Below are positions 24,426-32,894 of a stretch of DNA of 38,837 bases, in pieces. The stretch spans positions 1-38,837 of the forward strand of contig DASPOF010000138.1 in NCBI GenBank assembly GCA_035626155.1, in the 5' to 3' direction. The first letter of the stretch is position 1. Each line of letters begins with the position of its first letter. A program made the position numbers and the translations under genes. The notes under the pieces were generated by a model. It made no database searches and was not told where the DNA came from. It saw only the letters and a list, made by a program, of their open reading frames with translations. The DNA is from DASPOF01 sp035626155 (GTDB lineage Bacteria; Desulfobacterota; Binatia; Binatales; Binataceae).

Positions 24426-25988
24426 TCACGGAAAGCTCGGCGCCGGTGGCGTGCCGGTTACTGGTATCCCCGGGATTTGCGCGGCCGCGCTGCCCGCGCG
24501 CGCATACAGCAGCGAATCCCGGTCGCGGTAGATGAGCACCCAGTCGCTGCGCGAGCGCATCAGCCGGTTTGCCTCAGCCGCGGGACCCAGCATCACGTAA
24601 TCGTGCCGATACCCGTCGAGCACGCCCGCCGCACCCGCGCGGCCGTGATAGAAGTCCTCGTACTCGCGCGCAATGCGGTCCGGATAAATCATCTCGTAGC
24701 GCGTATCGAGGAAGACGCGGTCTTCGGGCAGGCGATGGTAGAGGACGTAGTCGTCCCATGCGAATTTGCACAGGATGTTGCCGGCGAGGCGATGTTGCTG
24801 CATGAACGCGACGGCGCCGGCCGGAAACGTGAAATCCATCTCCATCGCGCGCGAGAAAACGCCGCCCCAGATCGCGAGCACGACCGCCAGCATCGCCAGC
24901 ACCGACTCGGTAAGCGCGTTCGTGTGTGCGCGCGGCATCCCGCCCGCCGCCTCGCGCGACGCGCCCGCGCGCACCATCCCGCAGGCGAGCGCGAAATGCC
25001 GCGCAAGCGGCGTCACGGATCCGATGACGGCGAGCGGCACGTTGCGAAATGCCGAAATCGCCGCGGCGATCATCACGCCCGCGATCGCGAGCAAGCCCCC
25101 GTCGCGCCCGCGCGGCGCAATCAGAACGCTCACCGCAAGAGCGGCCAGGATGATTACGATCACGCAATCGAACACGAACGAGAATCCCGGCATGTGCCAG
25201 ATCTCAACCATCGTCGCCGCAAGCGGCTTCCATTCGACGATCTCATTGATCATTGGCGGGCGCGAAATCGTCCGCATCACGGAACGCCAGGCCCCAAGCC
25301 CGTAAGGAGTAAGCAGCGTCGCGACGGCCGCCGCGCCGGTTATCGCGCCAAGCCTGAGCGCGCGCGCGCGCCCGCTTCGCTCTCTCAGTCCGATGAACGC
25401 GGTCCACCCGGTGTAAATTCCGAGCGCGGCCAGCCCGATTACGAACCCGCCGTGCAGATTGCACCATAGCGCGAGCATCGGGATCGCAATCCAAAGCGGG
25501 GCGCGCCGTCCATAGTTGTCGCGCGCGATGAGCCACATCACCGCCGACAACATCGCATAGCTGAACGCCTGCGGCCGGAATTCCATCTCGGGCATGAGCG
25601 CGATAACGGCCAGACCGAGCGCGGCAAGCTGAATTCCGATTGCAGCCGAAGTTTCCCCGACCGCTCCCGCAAGAAAGATGACCATCGCGGCCGCGCAGGC
25701 GAAGCGCACCAGCTTGAGCCCGACGACGCCGAGCTTCGCGTACATCCAGGCAAGCACGATCTCGGACAGCCATTCGTGGCTTACCCAGGGAAGTCCCGGA
25801 ATCGAGTATGCGTACGGATCGCGCATGAACAGATGTCCGCGCGCGAGCGCGTCGGCGCCGAAGCGCAGATGGCCCCACAAGTCGATGTCCGCGATGTTGT
25901 TGCTCGATGCGGCCACGGCGAGGACCGCGACCATCGCGGGCGAGTACCGCAGCAGCGAAATGACTTGCGGCGATCGCGCGCGCATCAT
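24426..25988 (-). CDS. Polytopic membrane protein, GT-C-like, second of a tandem triplet
   Basis: The protein has 520 residues from the ATG at 25988, chosen for GGGGGG four bases upstream; a longer frame to 26024 would overlap the previous gene. It has the same architecture as the flanking copies: LLRYSPAMV, then DIDLWGH (34-40), DPYAYSIPG, SHEWLSE, MEFRPQAF, ALWCNLHGGF, LTPYGLGAWR, GNILCKFAWDDYVLYH, FLDTRYEMIYP, and the tail IPVTGTPPAPSFP. Here the first motif is D-I-D instead of D-P-D, so both aspartates are kept. The body is strongly hydrophobic with many Ala/Leu/Ile segments. Function is unknown; a lipid-linked sugar transferase is the best guess. Confidence 0.8.
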   Translation of the reverse strand: MMRARSPQVISLLRYSPAMVAVLAVAASSNNIADIDLWGHLRFGADALARGHLFMRDPYAYSIPGLPWVSHEWLSEIVLAWMYAKLGVVGLKLVRFACAAAMVIFLAGAVGETSAAIGIQLAALGLAVIALMPEMEFRPQAFSYAMLSAVMWLIARDNYGRRAPLWIAIPMLALWCNLHGGFVIGLAALGIYTGWTAFIGLRERSGRARALRLGAITGAAAVATLLTPYGLGAWRSVMRTISRPPMINEIVEWKPLAATMVEIWHMPGFSFVFDCVIVIILAALAVSVLIAPRGRDGGLLAIAGVMIAAAISAFRNVPLAVIGSVTPLARHFALACGMVRAGASREAAGGMPRAHTNALTESVLAMLAVVLAIWGGVFSRAMEMDFTFPAGAVAFMQQHRLAGNILCKFAWDDYVLYHRLPEDRVFLDTRYEMIYPDRIAREYEDFYHGRAGAAGVLDGYRHDYVMLGPAAEANRLMRSRSDWVLIYRDRDSLLYARAGSAAAQIPGIPVTGTPPAPSFP

Positions 25989-26007
25989 TGGTCCCCCCGC
26001 GCGCGCA

Positions 26008-27606
26008 TCACGGCAAGTCCGCATCGCGCGCGGAACCGATTACGGGTACGCCGGTCATTTTTGCAGCGGCCTCCGATCGCGCATAGAGCCGCGAGTTTGC
26101 GTCCTGGTAAATCAGCGTCCAGCCGCGCGCGCGGCTCATCACCTGGGCCGCGGCCGCCGCCGGCGCGATTAGCACGTAATCGTGCCGATAGGCGGCGAGC
26201 ATCCGCTCGGCCCCCAGCCGGTCGAGATCGAAGTCCAGGTAATCCTCGATGACCCGGCGCGGGTAGATCATCTCGTAGCGGCTGTCCATGAAGACCCGGC
26301 TTGCGGGCGCGCAATGGAAGATCGCGTAATCGTTCCAGCCGTAATCGCAGAGCAGGTTGCCGTGAAGCCCGCGCTGCTTCATGAAGGCGATGGCGCCGGC
26401 GGGATAGACGCTCTCGAACCGCAGGCGGCGCGAGAACATCCCCGTCTCGGCCGCGATCGCAAGCGCGATCGACGCGACGATCGCCTGGTTGAGAAGTGAC
26501 GCACGCTCCGGACCGGCGGGCGCAATCGCGCGGGAGGGCCTCCAGCGGGGGTACGCTGCGAGCGATGCGTGACGCGCAAGCGGCACCGAGGCGGCGATAA
26601 GGCCAAGCGGGACGTTGCGCACCGCGCCGAACGACACCGCGATCATCATTGCTGCGATCGCGACCAGCGGCCCGTCGCTGCCACACGGAGCGAGCGCGAT
26701 GGCCGCCGCCAGGCCGCCGAAAATGGCGGCGATCGAGATGACGTACAGTATCGATCCCCAACTGGCGCGCAGCTCGGTGACCGTCGCGAGCAAGAGCGGG
26801 TTCCATTCGTTGATCACGCTCAGCATCGCGGGGTTTTCCACCGTGCGCGCCACCGTGCGCCAGGTTCCAAATCCGTACGGCGTTACGAGCGTCGCCAGCG
26901 CGCATAACATCGCGATCCCGAAAAGCCCCGCGCCGCGGGAGAGCCCGCGCCCGTTCCACCAGTCCTCGGCCGATGACACCGCGGCGTACACTCCGACCGC
27001 CGCAAGGCCGGCGACCCAGCCGCCGTGGAGATTGGCCCACAGCGCGAACATCGGGACTGCGATCCAAAGCGGCGCGCGGCGGCGGAAATTGTCGCGCGCA
27101 AGCAATGCGAGCAGCGCGCTCAGCATCGCGTAAGTGAAAATCTGCGGCCGATATTGCATCTGCGGCGCAAGGCGCATCCCGGCAAGGATCAAAATGCCGA
27201 ATTGCGCAGTCGTCGATGCGCCGGTCTCGCTCATCGCAAGCGCGAGAAAGACCACCGTCGCGGCCGAGCACCCAAGCTTCATCAGGTTGAGGCCAAGGAC
27301 GCCGAGCGCGTCGTACGAGCCCGCGATTATCGCCTCCGAGAGCCATTCGTGGCTCACCCACGGAAGTCCCACCGCCGAGTACGCATAAGGGTCGCGCCAC
27401 GGCAGATGACCGGTGGTCAGCACCGCCTGGCCGAAGCGCAGATGGCCCCAAACGTCGGGATCGGCAAAGCGGCTTGAGTCCGCGAACACGACGGCGAGGA
27501 AAACGAGCGCCGGAGAATATCGCAAGAGCGAATGGCGCTGGATGGCCGCCGGAGAGGTTGCTCCGGCCGCTGCGGCGAGATCGCCCGATGCTTCGAGTGC
27601 CACCAC
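26008..27606 (-). CDS. Polytopic membrane protein, GT-C-like, first of a tandem triplet
   Basis: The protein has 532 residues from the GTG at 27606. The frame is open further to a GTG at 27711, but a candidate promoter falls inside that extension and there is no ribosome binding site there. Shared motifs are SLLRYSPALV, DPDVWGH (about 49-55), DPYAYSAVG, SHEW, MQYRPQIF, ALWANLHGGW, VTPYGFGTWR, GNLLCDYGWNDYAIFH, FMDSRYEMIYP, and a tail VPVIGSARDADLP. The likely topology is an N-terminal cytoplasmic segment, repeated membrane helices, and a C-terminal domain after the FMDSRYEMIYP motif. It precedes the second copy by 19 bases. See the other copies for the inferred role. Confidence 0.77.
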   Translation of the reverse strand: MVALEASGDLAAAAGATSPAAIQRHSLLRYSPALVFLAVVFADSSRFADPDVWGHLRFGQAVLTTGHLPWRDPYAYSAVGLPWVSHEWLSEAIIAGSYDALGVLGLNLMKLGCSAATVVFLALAMSETGASTTAQFGILILAGMRLAPQMQYRPQIFTYAMLSALLALLARDNFRRRAPLWIAVPMFALWANLHGGWVAGLAAVGVYAAVSSAEDWWNGRGLSRGAGLFGIAMLCALATLVTPYGFGTWRTVARTVENPAMLSVINEWNPLLLATVTELRASWGSILYVISIAAIFGGLAAAIALAPCGSDGPLVAIAAMMIAVSFGAVRNVPLGLIAASVPLARHASLAAYPRWRPSRAIAPAGPERASLLNQAIVASIALAIAAETGMFSRRLRFESVYPAGAIAFMKQRGLHGNLLCDYGWNDYAIFHCAPASRVFMDSRYEMIYPRRVIEDYLDFDLDRLGAERMLAAYRHDYVLIAPAAAAAQVMSRARGWTLIYQDANSRLYARSEAAAKMTGVPVIGSARDADLP

Positions 27607-27675
27607 CTGCCCCGCGATGCGGCGCGCCGGGACGAAAGGCCCGCAAGCGCGCGTCCCGCGCCGCAACCGACCGCG

Positions 27676-27704
27676 ATCATAACAGGGGCCCGGCCCGCTT
27701 TCAC
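27676..27704 (-). promoter_or_regulatory. Candidate minus-strand promoter in front of the membrane-protein triplet
   Basis: On the minus strand GTGAAA (27704-27699) and TATGAT (27681-27676) are separated by 17 bases, matching four and five of six sigma-70 consensus positions. It sits between the family-39-like gene and the first triplet member, about 70 bases before the proposed GTG start. The triplet could therefore be transcribed independently of the genes upstream. Confidence 0.42.
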
Positions 27705-27720
27705 GCCGCACGGCTAAGCT

Positions 27721-29130
27721 TCATCGCCGAAGCACCCAGACGCCGCGCAGATGGCCCAGCACGACGGGATAGTCGATGCGGATCGCATCGCGGATGCGCG
27801 GCGCGACGCCGTGATCGCGCAGCAGCACGACCGCCGCCTCGCGGCTCTCGCCCGTCGCGCGGCGCGCGCGGTCGCGCTCGGGTACCGGCAGGTAGTAGCG
27901 CGTGACCGCGATCGCGTAAGCCGGAATCGCGGTCATCGTCTCGCCGGGGCGCAGATTGGCCGATGCGAGCAGGGCGGCCTCGCGCCACTGGGCGTCGTGC
28001 GGCTTGCGATTGTAGGAGTGGACGTGCCCGAGCGAGACTGCGGCGACGATCGCGAGCGCGATTGCGCGCGCGCGGATGTCCCCCGCCGACCAGATTCCGA
28101 TCGCGCCGAGGATAAAGAACGGCGCGAAGCAGGAGAGCGCGTAACGCTCAACGAAGATGGGCCGCACCGCGTACGACGCGATCATCATCAGGAGCGGCGG
28201 CGCCCACATCCAGACCAACGCGAACGCGACGCCGTCGCGCGCGCGGCGCCATCCTCGTACCGCGCCGACCCCGGCGGCTGCGGCCAGCAGAGGGAAGGCG
28301 ATACTGCCGGTTGCCTTGTTGAACAGCGCAATCGGCTCCCACAGCGGAGGCGGCTCGATCCAGCCGATCGCGCCGTGCTCGACTGCCGCGCCTGCGGCGG
28401 CGAGCGCGGGCGCGAGGATGGGCAGGAAAGCAAGACCGCCCGCTGCCAGTGCGAGCAGGAGCGCCCACGCGCGCCGCGATTCGGGGGCCTCGGGGCGAAA
28501 TCCCGATCGACTAATCAGGTAGAGCAGCCAGAGGCCCTCGGATGCGGGCAGGAGCGCGGCGGTAAAGTTGGCCGCAACCGCGAGGATCGCGAAAATCGCG
28601 GCGCCGCCATAAATCACCAGTCCGCCGCGGCGCGATGCGCGCACGAAGAACCCCGCCTGCGCGAGCATTGCCGCGAGCATCACCGGATACATTCGCGCCT
28701 CGCGCGAGTATTTAATCGTCACGAGGTTGAGGGCGAAGACGAGCGCGGCGATCGCAGCGATTTCGCGCCGATCGTCCGCAGGATATCCGCCCGATGCGGT
28801 GGCCTCAGGCGGCGGCGCGATGAGTTCGCACGCGACCCAGAAGACCAGCACGATCGCAATCGTCCCGAGCGCCGCCGACAACGCGCGCAGCGCGGCGAGC
28901 CCCTGCCCGAACATCGCGATCCATCCGTGCAGCAGCAATTCGTGCACCGCCAGCTTGCCCGGATTGAGCTGCTTCTGGAGCGCGATCACCTCGGCGATGG
29001 CCGGCGCGGCGGCGGCGGCCAGGGATGAGCCTTCGTCATCGGACATCTCCCGCGCGCCAAGCGCGGAGAAGCGCAGATATCCGCCGCAGATGAGCGCAGC
29101 GGCGAGGATTACGAGCCAGAGCCTGCGCAT
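27721..29130 (-). CDS. Glycosyltransferase family 39-like membrane protein (ArnT/PMT type)
   Basis: The 469-residue polytopic protein has a first membrane helix at residues 4-24, followed at once by MSDDEGSS (Asp31-Asp32-Glu33), where family 39 and related GT-C enzymes carry their catalytic acidic residue in the first outer loop. The later YSREARMYP motif matches the S-x-x-A-R-M-Y pattern of this group. Many Ala/Leu-rich helices follow, and the C-terminal 100 residues are more polar (PHDAQWREAALL, LRPGETMTA). Such proteins move sugars from undecaprenyl or dolichyl phosphate carriers onto lipids or proteins on the outer face of the inner membrane. The acceptor is unknown. No ribosome binding site is seen; a strong hairpin lies just upstream. 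Confidence 0.8.
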   Translation of the reverse strand: MRRLWLVILAAALICGGYLRFSALGAREMSDDEGSSLAAAAAPAIAEVIALQKQLNPGKLAVHELLLHGWIAMFGQGLAALRALSAALGTIAIVLVFWVACELIAPPPEATASGGYPADDRREIAAIAALVFALNLVTIKYSREARMYPVMLAAMLAQAGFFVRASRRGGLVIYGGAAIFAILAVAANFTAALLPASEGLWLLYLISRSGFRPEAPESRRAWALLLALAAGGLAFLPILAPALAAAGAAVEHGAIGWIEPPPLWEPIALFNKATGSIAFPLLAAAAGVGAVRGWRRARDGVAFALVWMWAPPLLMMIASYAVRPIFVERYALSCFAPFFILGAIGIWSAGDIRARAIALAIVAAVSLGHVHSYNRKPHDAQWREAALLASANLRPGETMTAIPAYAIAVTRYYLPVPERDRARRATGESREAAVVLLRDHGVAPRIRDAIRIDYPVVLGHLRGVWVLRR

Positions 29131-29143
29131 CGTGGATCGAGCA

Positions 29144-29167
29144 GCCGCCGCGCAGGCGCGTGGCGGC
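29144..29167. repeat. Ten-base-pair hairpin between HU-like gene and glycosyltransferase gene
   Basis: GCCGCCGCGC (29144-29153) pairs with GCGTGGCGGC (29158-29167) around the loop AGGC, with one G-U pair. There is no T-run on either side, so it is not a classical intrinsic terminator. It could be a pause, RNA-stability or attenuation element between the two minus-strand genes. Confidence 0.5.
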
Positions 29168-29175
29168 CGGCCGGA

Positions 29176-29445
29176 TCAGAGACCCTTTTTGAGCTGCGGC
29201 GCGGCACGGAAACCCACCGTGCGCGCCGCCGGGATCGTCATCGGGGCGTTGGTGCGCGGGTTGAAGCCGGCGCGCGCGCGGCGGCGTCGCACCGTGAAGG
29301 TGCCGAATCCGGGCACCCAGAAGCGCTTGTCGCGCCGTATGGAGCGGGCGATCAACTCGAAGGCGAGGTCCAGCGTGGTCGCGACGACCTTCTTGGGCTG
29401 TCGCGCCGAACGCGCGACGGCCTCAATCAGCTCCGCCTTTGTCAT
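29176..29445 (-). CDS. HU/IHF family DNA-binding protein
   Basis: This 89-residue nucleoid protein begins MTKAELIEAVARSA, as HU proteins do, with a helical dimerisation part up to residue 42. The signature follows: PGFGTF (45-50), then a strongly basic turn VRRRRARAGFNPRT (52-65) and IPAARTVGFRAAP (71-83). The beta-arm contains four arginines in a row, and the usual NP tip is present, so DNA binding and bending are expected. GGGAGGA lies upstream of the ATG. It lies 52 bases after ppx and 45 bases before the glycosyltransferase gene. It could be the general HU or a specialised paralog; only a genome-wide view would tell. Confidence 0.93.
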   Translation of the reverse strand: MTKAELIEAVARSARQPKKVVATTLDLAFELIARSIRRDKRFWVPGFGTFTVRRRRARAGFNPRTNAPMTIPAARTVGFRAAPQLKKGL

Positions 29446-29497
29446 CGCCGTATCCTCCCAGTCCTCACCTATCCCGAACCCGCCCCGGTGGCAAGCG

Positions 29498-30457
29498 CTA
29501 CGGCATCGTTGCGCGGCTTCGCTCGATCTCGCGCCACGCCAGGCCGTATCGGACGCCCTGGTCGCTGACGATTACTTCTTCAACTCCGAACCGGCACATC
29601 GCGCGTTCCAGGATCATCGCGCCCGCGAAAATTACGTCGGCGCGTCCCTCGATCAGGCCGGGGAGCTTCTTGCGCTCCGCAAGCGGGCGCGATCGGAACA
29701 ACTCAAGCGCGCCCCGGACCTCGCCGAGCGGCAGCACATGCCCGTGGACGATCCGCGAGTCATAGGTTTCAAGACCAAGCGCGACCGCGCACACCGTTGT
29801 GACCGTCCCGGCGATTCCAACCATCCGATCGGGACGAAACGTCCACTCGATCGAGCCGAGCGCCGCATCGATCGTCTCGCGGAGCGATGCGACGTCGGCA
29901 TCCGACGGCGGGTCGCTCCGGACGCATCGCTCGGTCAGGCGGACCGATCCGATCTGAAGGCTCATCGCCGCAAGCTCGCGCCCGGGCTCGGCCCGGATGA
30001 ACTCGGTCGATCCGCCGCCGATATCGACGATTAGCAGGCGCGCCGCCGGATCGATTGGGAGGCCGCGCGCCACCGCGAGGTACGACAGGCGCGCCTCGTC
30101 GATTCCCGAGATCACCTCGAGCGCGACGCCGGTGCGCTCGCGGACGCGCGCGATGAACTCGGTTCCGTCGGCGGCATCGCGCAGCGCGGCGGTTGCGACC
30201 CCGACGATCCGATCCACGCCGAGCGCGCGCGCGCGCGATGCGAACTCCTCGATGGTCGCGAGCGTGCGCGCGGCCGATTCGGGGTCAAGACGCCCGCTGC
30301 GATCGACCCCGCGGCCAAGCCGCGTGATTCGCGCGAGGTCCGCCAGCGTGCGCGGCGCGCCCTGCCTTGCGTACTCGAGCGCGAGCATCAGGATGGTATT
30401 GCTGCCGACGTCGAAAGCGGCGAGCTTCAGATGGGATGGATCGGCACGGGCGGTCAT
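29498..30457 (-). CDS. Ppx/GppA family phosphatase
   Basis: The 319-residue protein has the ASKHA fold typical of short exopolyphosphatases and (p)ppGpp phosphohydrolases. FDVGSNTILML (about 15-25) is the first phosphate loop. GVATAALRDAADG follows, then the second loop IVDIGGGSTEFI and GIAGTVTTVCAV. No C-terminal HD domain is present, so this is the short form. The ATG overlaps the trmFO stop (ATGA), indicating coupling. Whether polyphosphate or pentaphosphate is the substrate cannot be read. If it acts on (p)ppGpp it could link stress signalling to the neighbouring genes; that is inference. Confidence 0.88.
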   Translation of the reverse strand: MTARADPSHLKLAAFDVGSNTILMLALEYARQGAPRTLADLARITRLGRGVDRSGRLDPESAARTLATIEEFASRARALGVDRIVGVATAALRDAADGTEFIARVRERTGVALEVISGIDEARLSYLAVARGLPIDPAARLLIVDIGGGSTEFIRAEPGRELAAMSLQIGSVRLTERCVRSDPPSDADVASLRETIDAALGSIEWTFRPDRMVGIAGTVTTVCAVALGLETYDSRIVHGHVLPLGEVRGALELFRSRPLAERKKLPGLIEGRADVIFAGAMILERAMCRFGVEEVIVSDQGVRYGLAWREIERSRATMP

Positions 30458-31809
30458 CGCGCGGCCGCAATCGGCGCGGGTATCGAGCTTAACGCCGGTT
30501 CGAGGTGCTCCCGCGCAATCCATGCATCGGTCCCGGCAAGCGCGCGCTCGCCGATTGCGATTTTCCTCAAGCGCCCGCGCGCCGCGCCCGCCATCTCCGG
30601 CATCAGGCCGAAATTCGCGTTCATCGGCTGAAAACCGCGGCGCGATGAGTCGGTGACGTATGCGACCAGCGAGCCGAGCGCGGTTTCGCGCGGCGGCTCC
30701 ACGAGCGGGCGCGCGGTCACGAGACGAGCGGCGTTTATCCCCGCGAGCAGGCCCGCCGCCGCCGACTCGACGTACCCCTCGACGCCGATCATCTGCCCGG
30801 CAAGGAACAGGTCGCCGCGCTCGCGCAACTGCAACGTGGGACGGAGCAGGCGCGGCGAGTCGATGAAGGTGTTGCGATGGAGCGAGCCCAAGCGGACGAA
30901 CTCGGCGCGCGCAAGCCCGGGGATCATGCGCAGGACGCGGCGCTGCTCGGAGTACGTCATCTTGGTCTGAAATCCGACCATGTTGTAGAGGCGGCCCTCG
31001 CGATCGTCCTGGCGAAGCTGTACCACCGCGGCCGGCCGCTTTTCCGTGCGCGGGTCCGAAAGCCCGACCGGGCGCATCGGCCCGAACGCAAGCGTCTGCG
31101 CGCCACGCCGCGCCATCTCCTCGATCGGCATGCATCCCTCGAAGTACACCGGCTTTTCGAACGAATGTAGCGGCACCTTCTCGGCGGCGAGCAGGGCCGC
31201 GACGAACGCATCGTACTCGGCCTCGGTCATCGGGCAGTTGATGTAGTCCTCGCCTCCCTTGCCGTAGCGCGAGGCGCGAAACGCGATGCTCATGTCGATG
31301 GAGCCGGCCGCGACGATCGGTGCTATCGCATCGTAAAAGTAGAGATTGCGCGGACCGATGATCCGGTTGAGCGCTTCGCCGAGCGCGGGGCTGGTCAGCG
31401 GACCGGTCGCGACAATCGCGGGGCGGTCCGGAATCGAGACCGCCTCATCGCGAACCACCTCGACCAGCGGATGACCCGTCAGCGCATCGGTAATCGCGCG
31501 CGAGAACTCATCGCGGTCCACCGCCAGGGCCGATCCCGCGGGAACGCGCGCCCGGTCGGCGGCGCCGATAATCAGCGAGCCGAGCCGGCGCATCTCCTCC
31601 TTGAGCACGCCGACTGCGGTTTCGAGCGTCGCGTCGCGAAGCGAGTTCGAGCACACCAGCTCGGCGAAACCGGCGGTGCGATGCGCCTCGGTCATCCTGA
31701 GCGGACGCATCTCGACCAATCGCACGCGCACGCCGCGGCGCGCGAGCTGAAAGGCCGCCTCGCTTCCGGCCAGGCCTGCGCCGATTACGGTTACCGCGGG
31801 TTCGCTCAT
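30454..31809 (-). CDS. trmFO: Folate/FAD-dependent tRNA (uracil-54-C5)-methyltransferase
   Basis: The enzyme makes ribothymidine at position 54 of tRNA using methylene-tetrahydrofolate and FADH2. The 451 residues begin MSEPAVTVIGAGLAGSEAA, with the FAD-binding GxGxxGxE turn, then VEMRP. Conserved TrmFO stretches are ELVCSNSLRD, YINCPMTEAEYDAF, FEGCMPIEEMARRG and FGPMRPVGLSDP. The ATG at 31809 is chosen because the fold begins there; a longer open frame upstream has no family similarity. The ribosome binding site is not obvious. TrmFO is typical of Firmicutes, Deltaproteobacteria and a few other groups, whereas many Proteobacteria use TrmA, which supports the lineage guess. Confidence 0.95.
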   Translation of the reverse strand: MSEPAVTVIGAGLAGSEAAFQLARRGVRVRLVEMRPLRMTEAHRTAGFAELVCSNSLRDATLETAVGVLKEEMRRLGSLIIGAADRARVPAGSALAVDRDEFSRAITDALTGHPLVEVVRDEAVSIPDRPAIVATGPLTSPALGEALNRIIGPRNLYFYDAIAPIVAAGSIDMSIAFRASRYGKGGEDYINCPMTEAEYDAFVAALLAAEKVPLHSFEKPVYFEGCMPIEEMARRGAQTLAFGPMRPVGLSDPRTEKRPAAVVQLRQDDREGRLYNMVGFQTKMTYSEQRRVLRMIPGLARAEFVRLGSLHRNTFIDSPRLLRPTLQLRERGDLFLAGQMIGVEGYVESAAAGLLAGINAARLVTARPLVEPPRETALGSLVAYVTDSSRRGFQPMNANFGLMPEMAGAARGRLRKIAIGERALAGTDAWIAREHLEPALSSIPAPIAAAR

Positions 31810-31862
31810 TTTGTTTTTCAAACCGCCGAAGCGGCGTTCAGAATAACTCTTCCGAGAGCAGC

Positions 31863-32834
31863 CTATTTCTTCCCGTCGCCGAGCGAGGGTTGCATCGCTC
31901 TGAGCTCGGGCCAGAAGCGGCTCAACTCGAGCTGTTTCTTGAAATCGCTGAGGAAGCGATCCTTGCCCGCGACGTTGGGCGGCCAGGCGAGATCCAGGAA
32001 CTTCCAGCTCAAGTCCGCGTGCCCCGTGTAAATCAGGTCCAGCATCATGCTCCACAGCTCGCTCGGCAGCGATCCGTTCGGCCATGATACGCGCTCTGCG
32101 TCCTCATTCGCCGCCATCGCATCGAGCTTGACCCGCTCGGCTCTCGATTTGAGCATGGTGAGCGACGGGGCGGATTCCCGCATCAATTCGCCCGACAGCC
32201 GGTACCGGCCGTCGCGATAGTGGAGGAAGACCAGCGGGGCTGGTGAATCGGCGAAACTTGCGTGCCATCCGGCAAAAGTCCAGTCGCGAAGCACGATCTG
32301 CCGCCCGGCGCCCGGCTCGAGGTGAACGAAGTGCGGGCTTTCATGGTCGTCATCGAGCGCATCGATAACCCCGATCATGCGAAATTTGCGGCCCAGTTCG
32401 AAGATGTAAAAGTTGAGGCAGCAATTCGCACCGCCGCTGTATCCCGAGACGACCAGGTCGGGCTGTCCGTCGCCGGTCAAGTCGGTGCCGGCCGCGATGA
32501 ACCGGTCGTCAGGGTCGGTGGGGTCGAGCCCTCCCACTCGCATCGATTCCCGGCAAAGATCGTGGCTCGAATACACGAGCTTGCCTTCCTTGCGAATCTC
32601 GACGTAGGAGCCGCCGCAGCCGCTGTCGTCGCGCAGGATGCTGGCCGTGTAGTCGCCGAACTCCTCCTTGGATTGGAGCACCGGGAGCGCGCCGCCGTGA
32701 GCCGCCAGCGCCGGGATTGCGCCAGCCGCGATCGCGGTGCACAGGAGCAGAAGCGAGATGGCAAGCCTGATTGCGGGGATGGGTCCCCTTCGCGTTCCCG
32801 AACAGACTCTCATCGCATACCCAGCAATCGCCAT
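31863..32834 (-). CDS. Secreted protein of unknown function with calcium-loop-like motif
   Basis: The 323-residue protein has an N-terminal signal peptide: RLAISLLLLCTAIAAGA is the hydrophobic core and cleavage is likely near PALAAHGG. The mature part has AGTDLTGDGQPDLVVSGYSG, which resembles the D-x-D-G-x-x-D calcium loop of FG-GAP/VCBS repeats, followed by GGANCCLNFYIF with a Cys-Cys pair. More cysteines occur at DDSGCGGSY and HDLCRES, suggesting disulfides. The second half (FAGWHASFADSPAPLVFLHY, SELWSMMLDLIYTG) has no known fold to my eye. An in-frame ATG at 32813 would shorten the signal region to a more typical length. It separates topA from trmFO, where no such gene is normally found. 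Confidence 0.75.
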   Translation of the reverse strand: MAIAGYAMRVCSGTRRGPIPAIRLAISLLLLCTAIAAGAIPALAAHGGALPVLQSKEEFGDYTASILRDDSGCGGSYVEIRKEGKLVYSSHDLCRESMRVGGLDPTDPDDRFIAAGTDLTGDGQPDLVVSGYSGGANCCLNFYIFELGRKFRMIGVIDALDDDHESPHFVHLEPGAGRQIVLRDWTFAGWHASFADSPAPLVFLHYRDGRYRLSGELMRESAPSLTMLKSRAERVKLDAMAANEDAERVSWPNGSLPSELWSMMLDLIYTGHADLSWKFLDLAWPPNVAGKDRFLSDFKKQLELSRFWPELRAMQPSLGDGKK

Positions 32835-32894
32835 TATCCACGGCGCGGGAACAAATGGGAGTCCGGATGAAATCGAGCCGCGCCGCGGCGCAGA

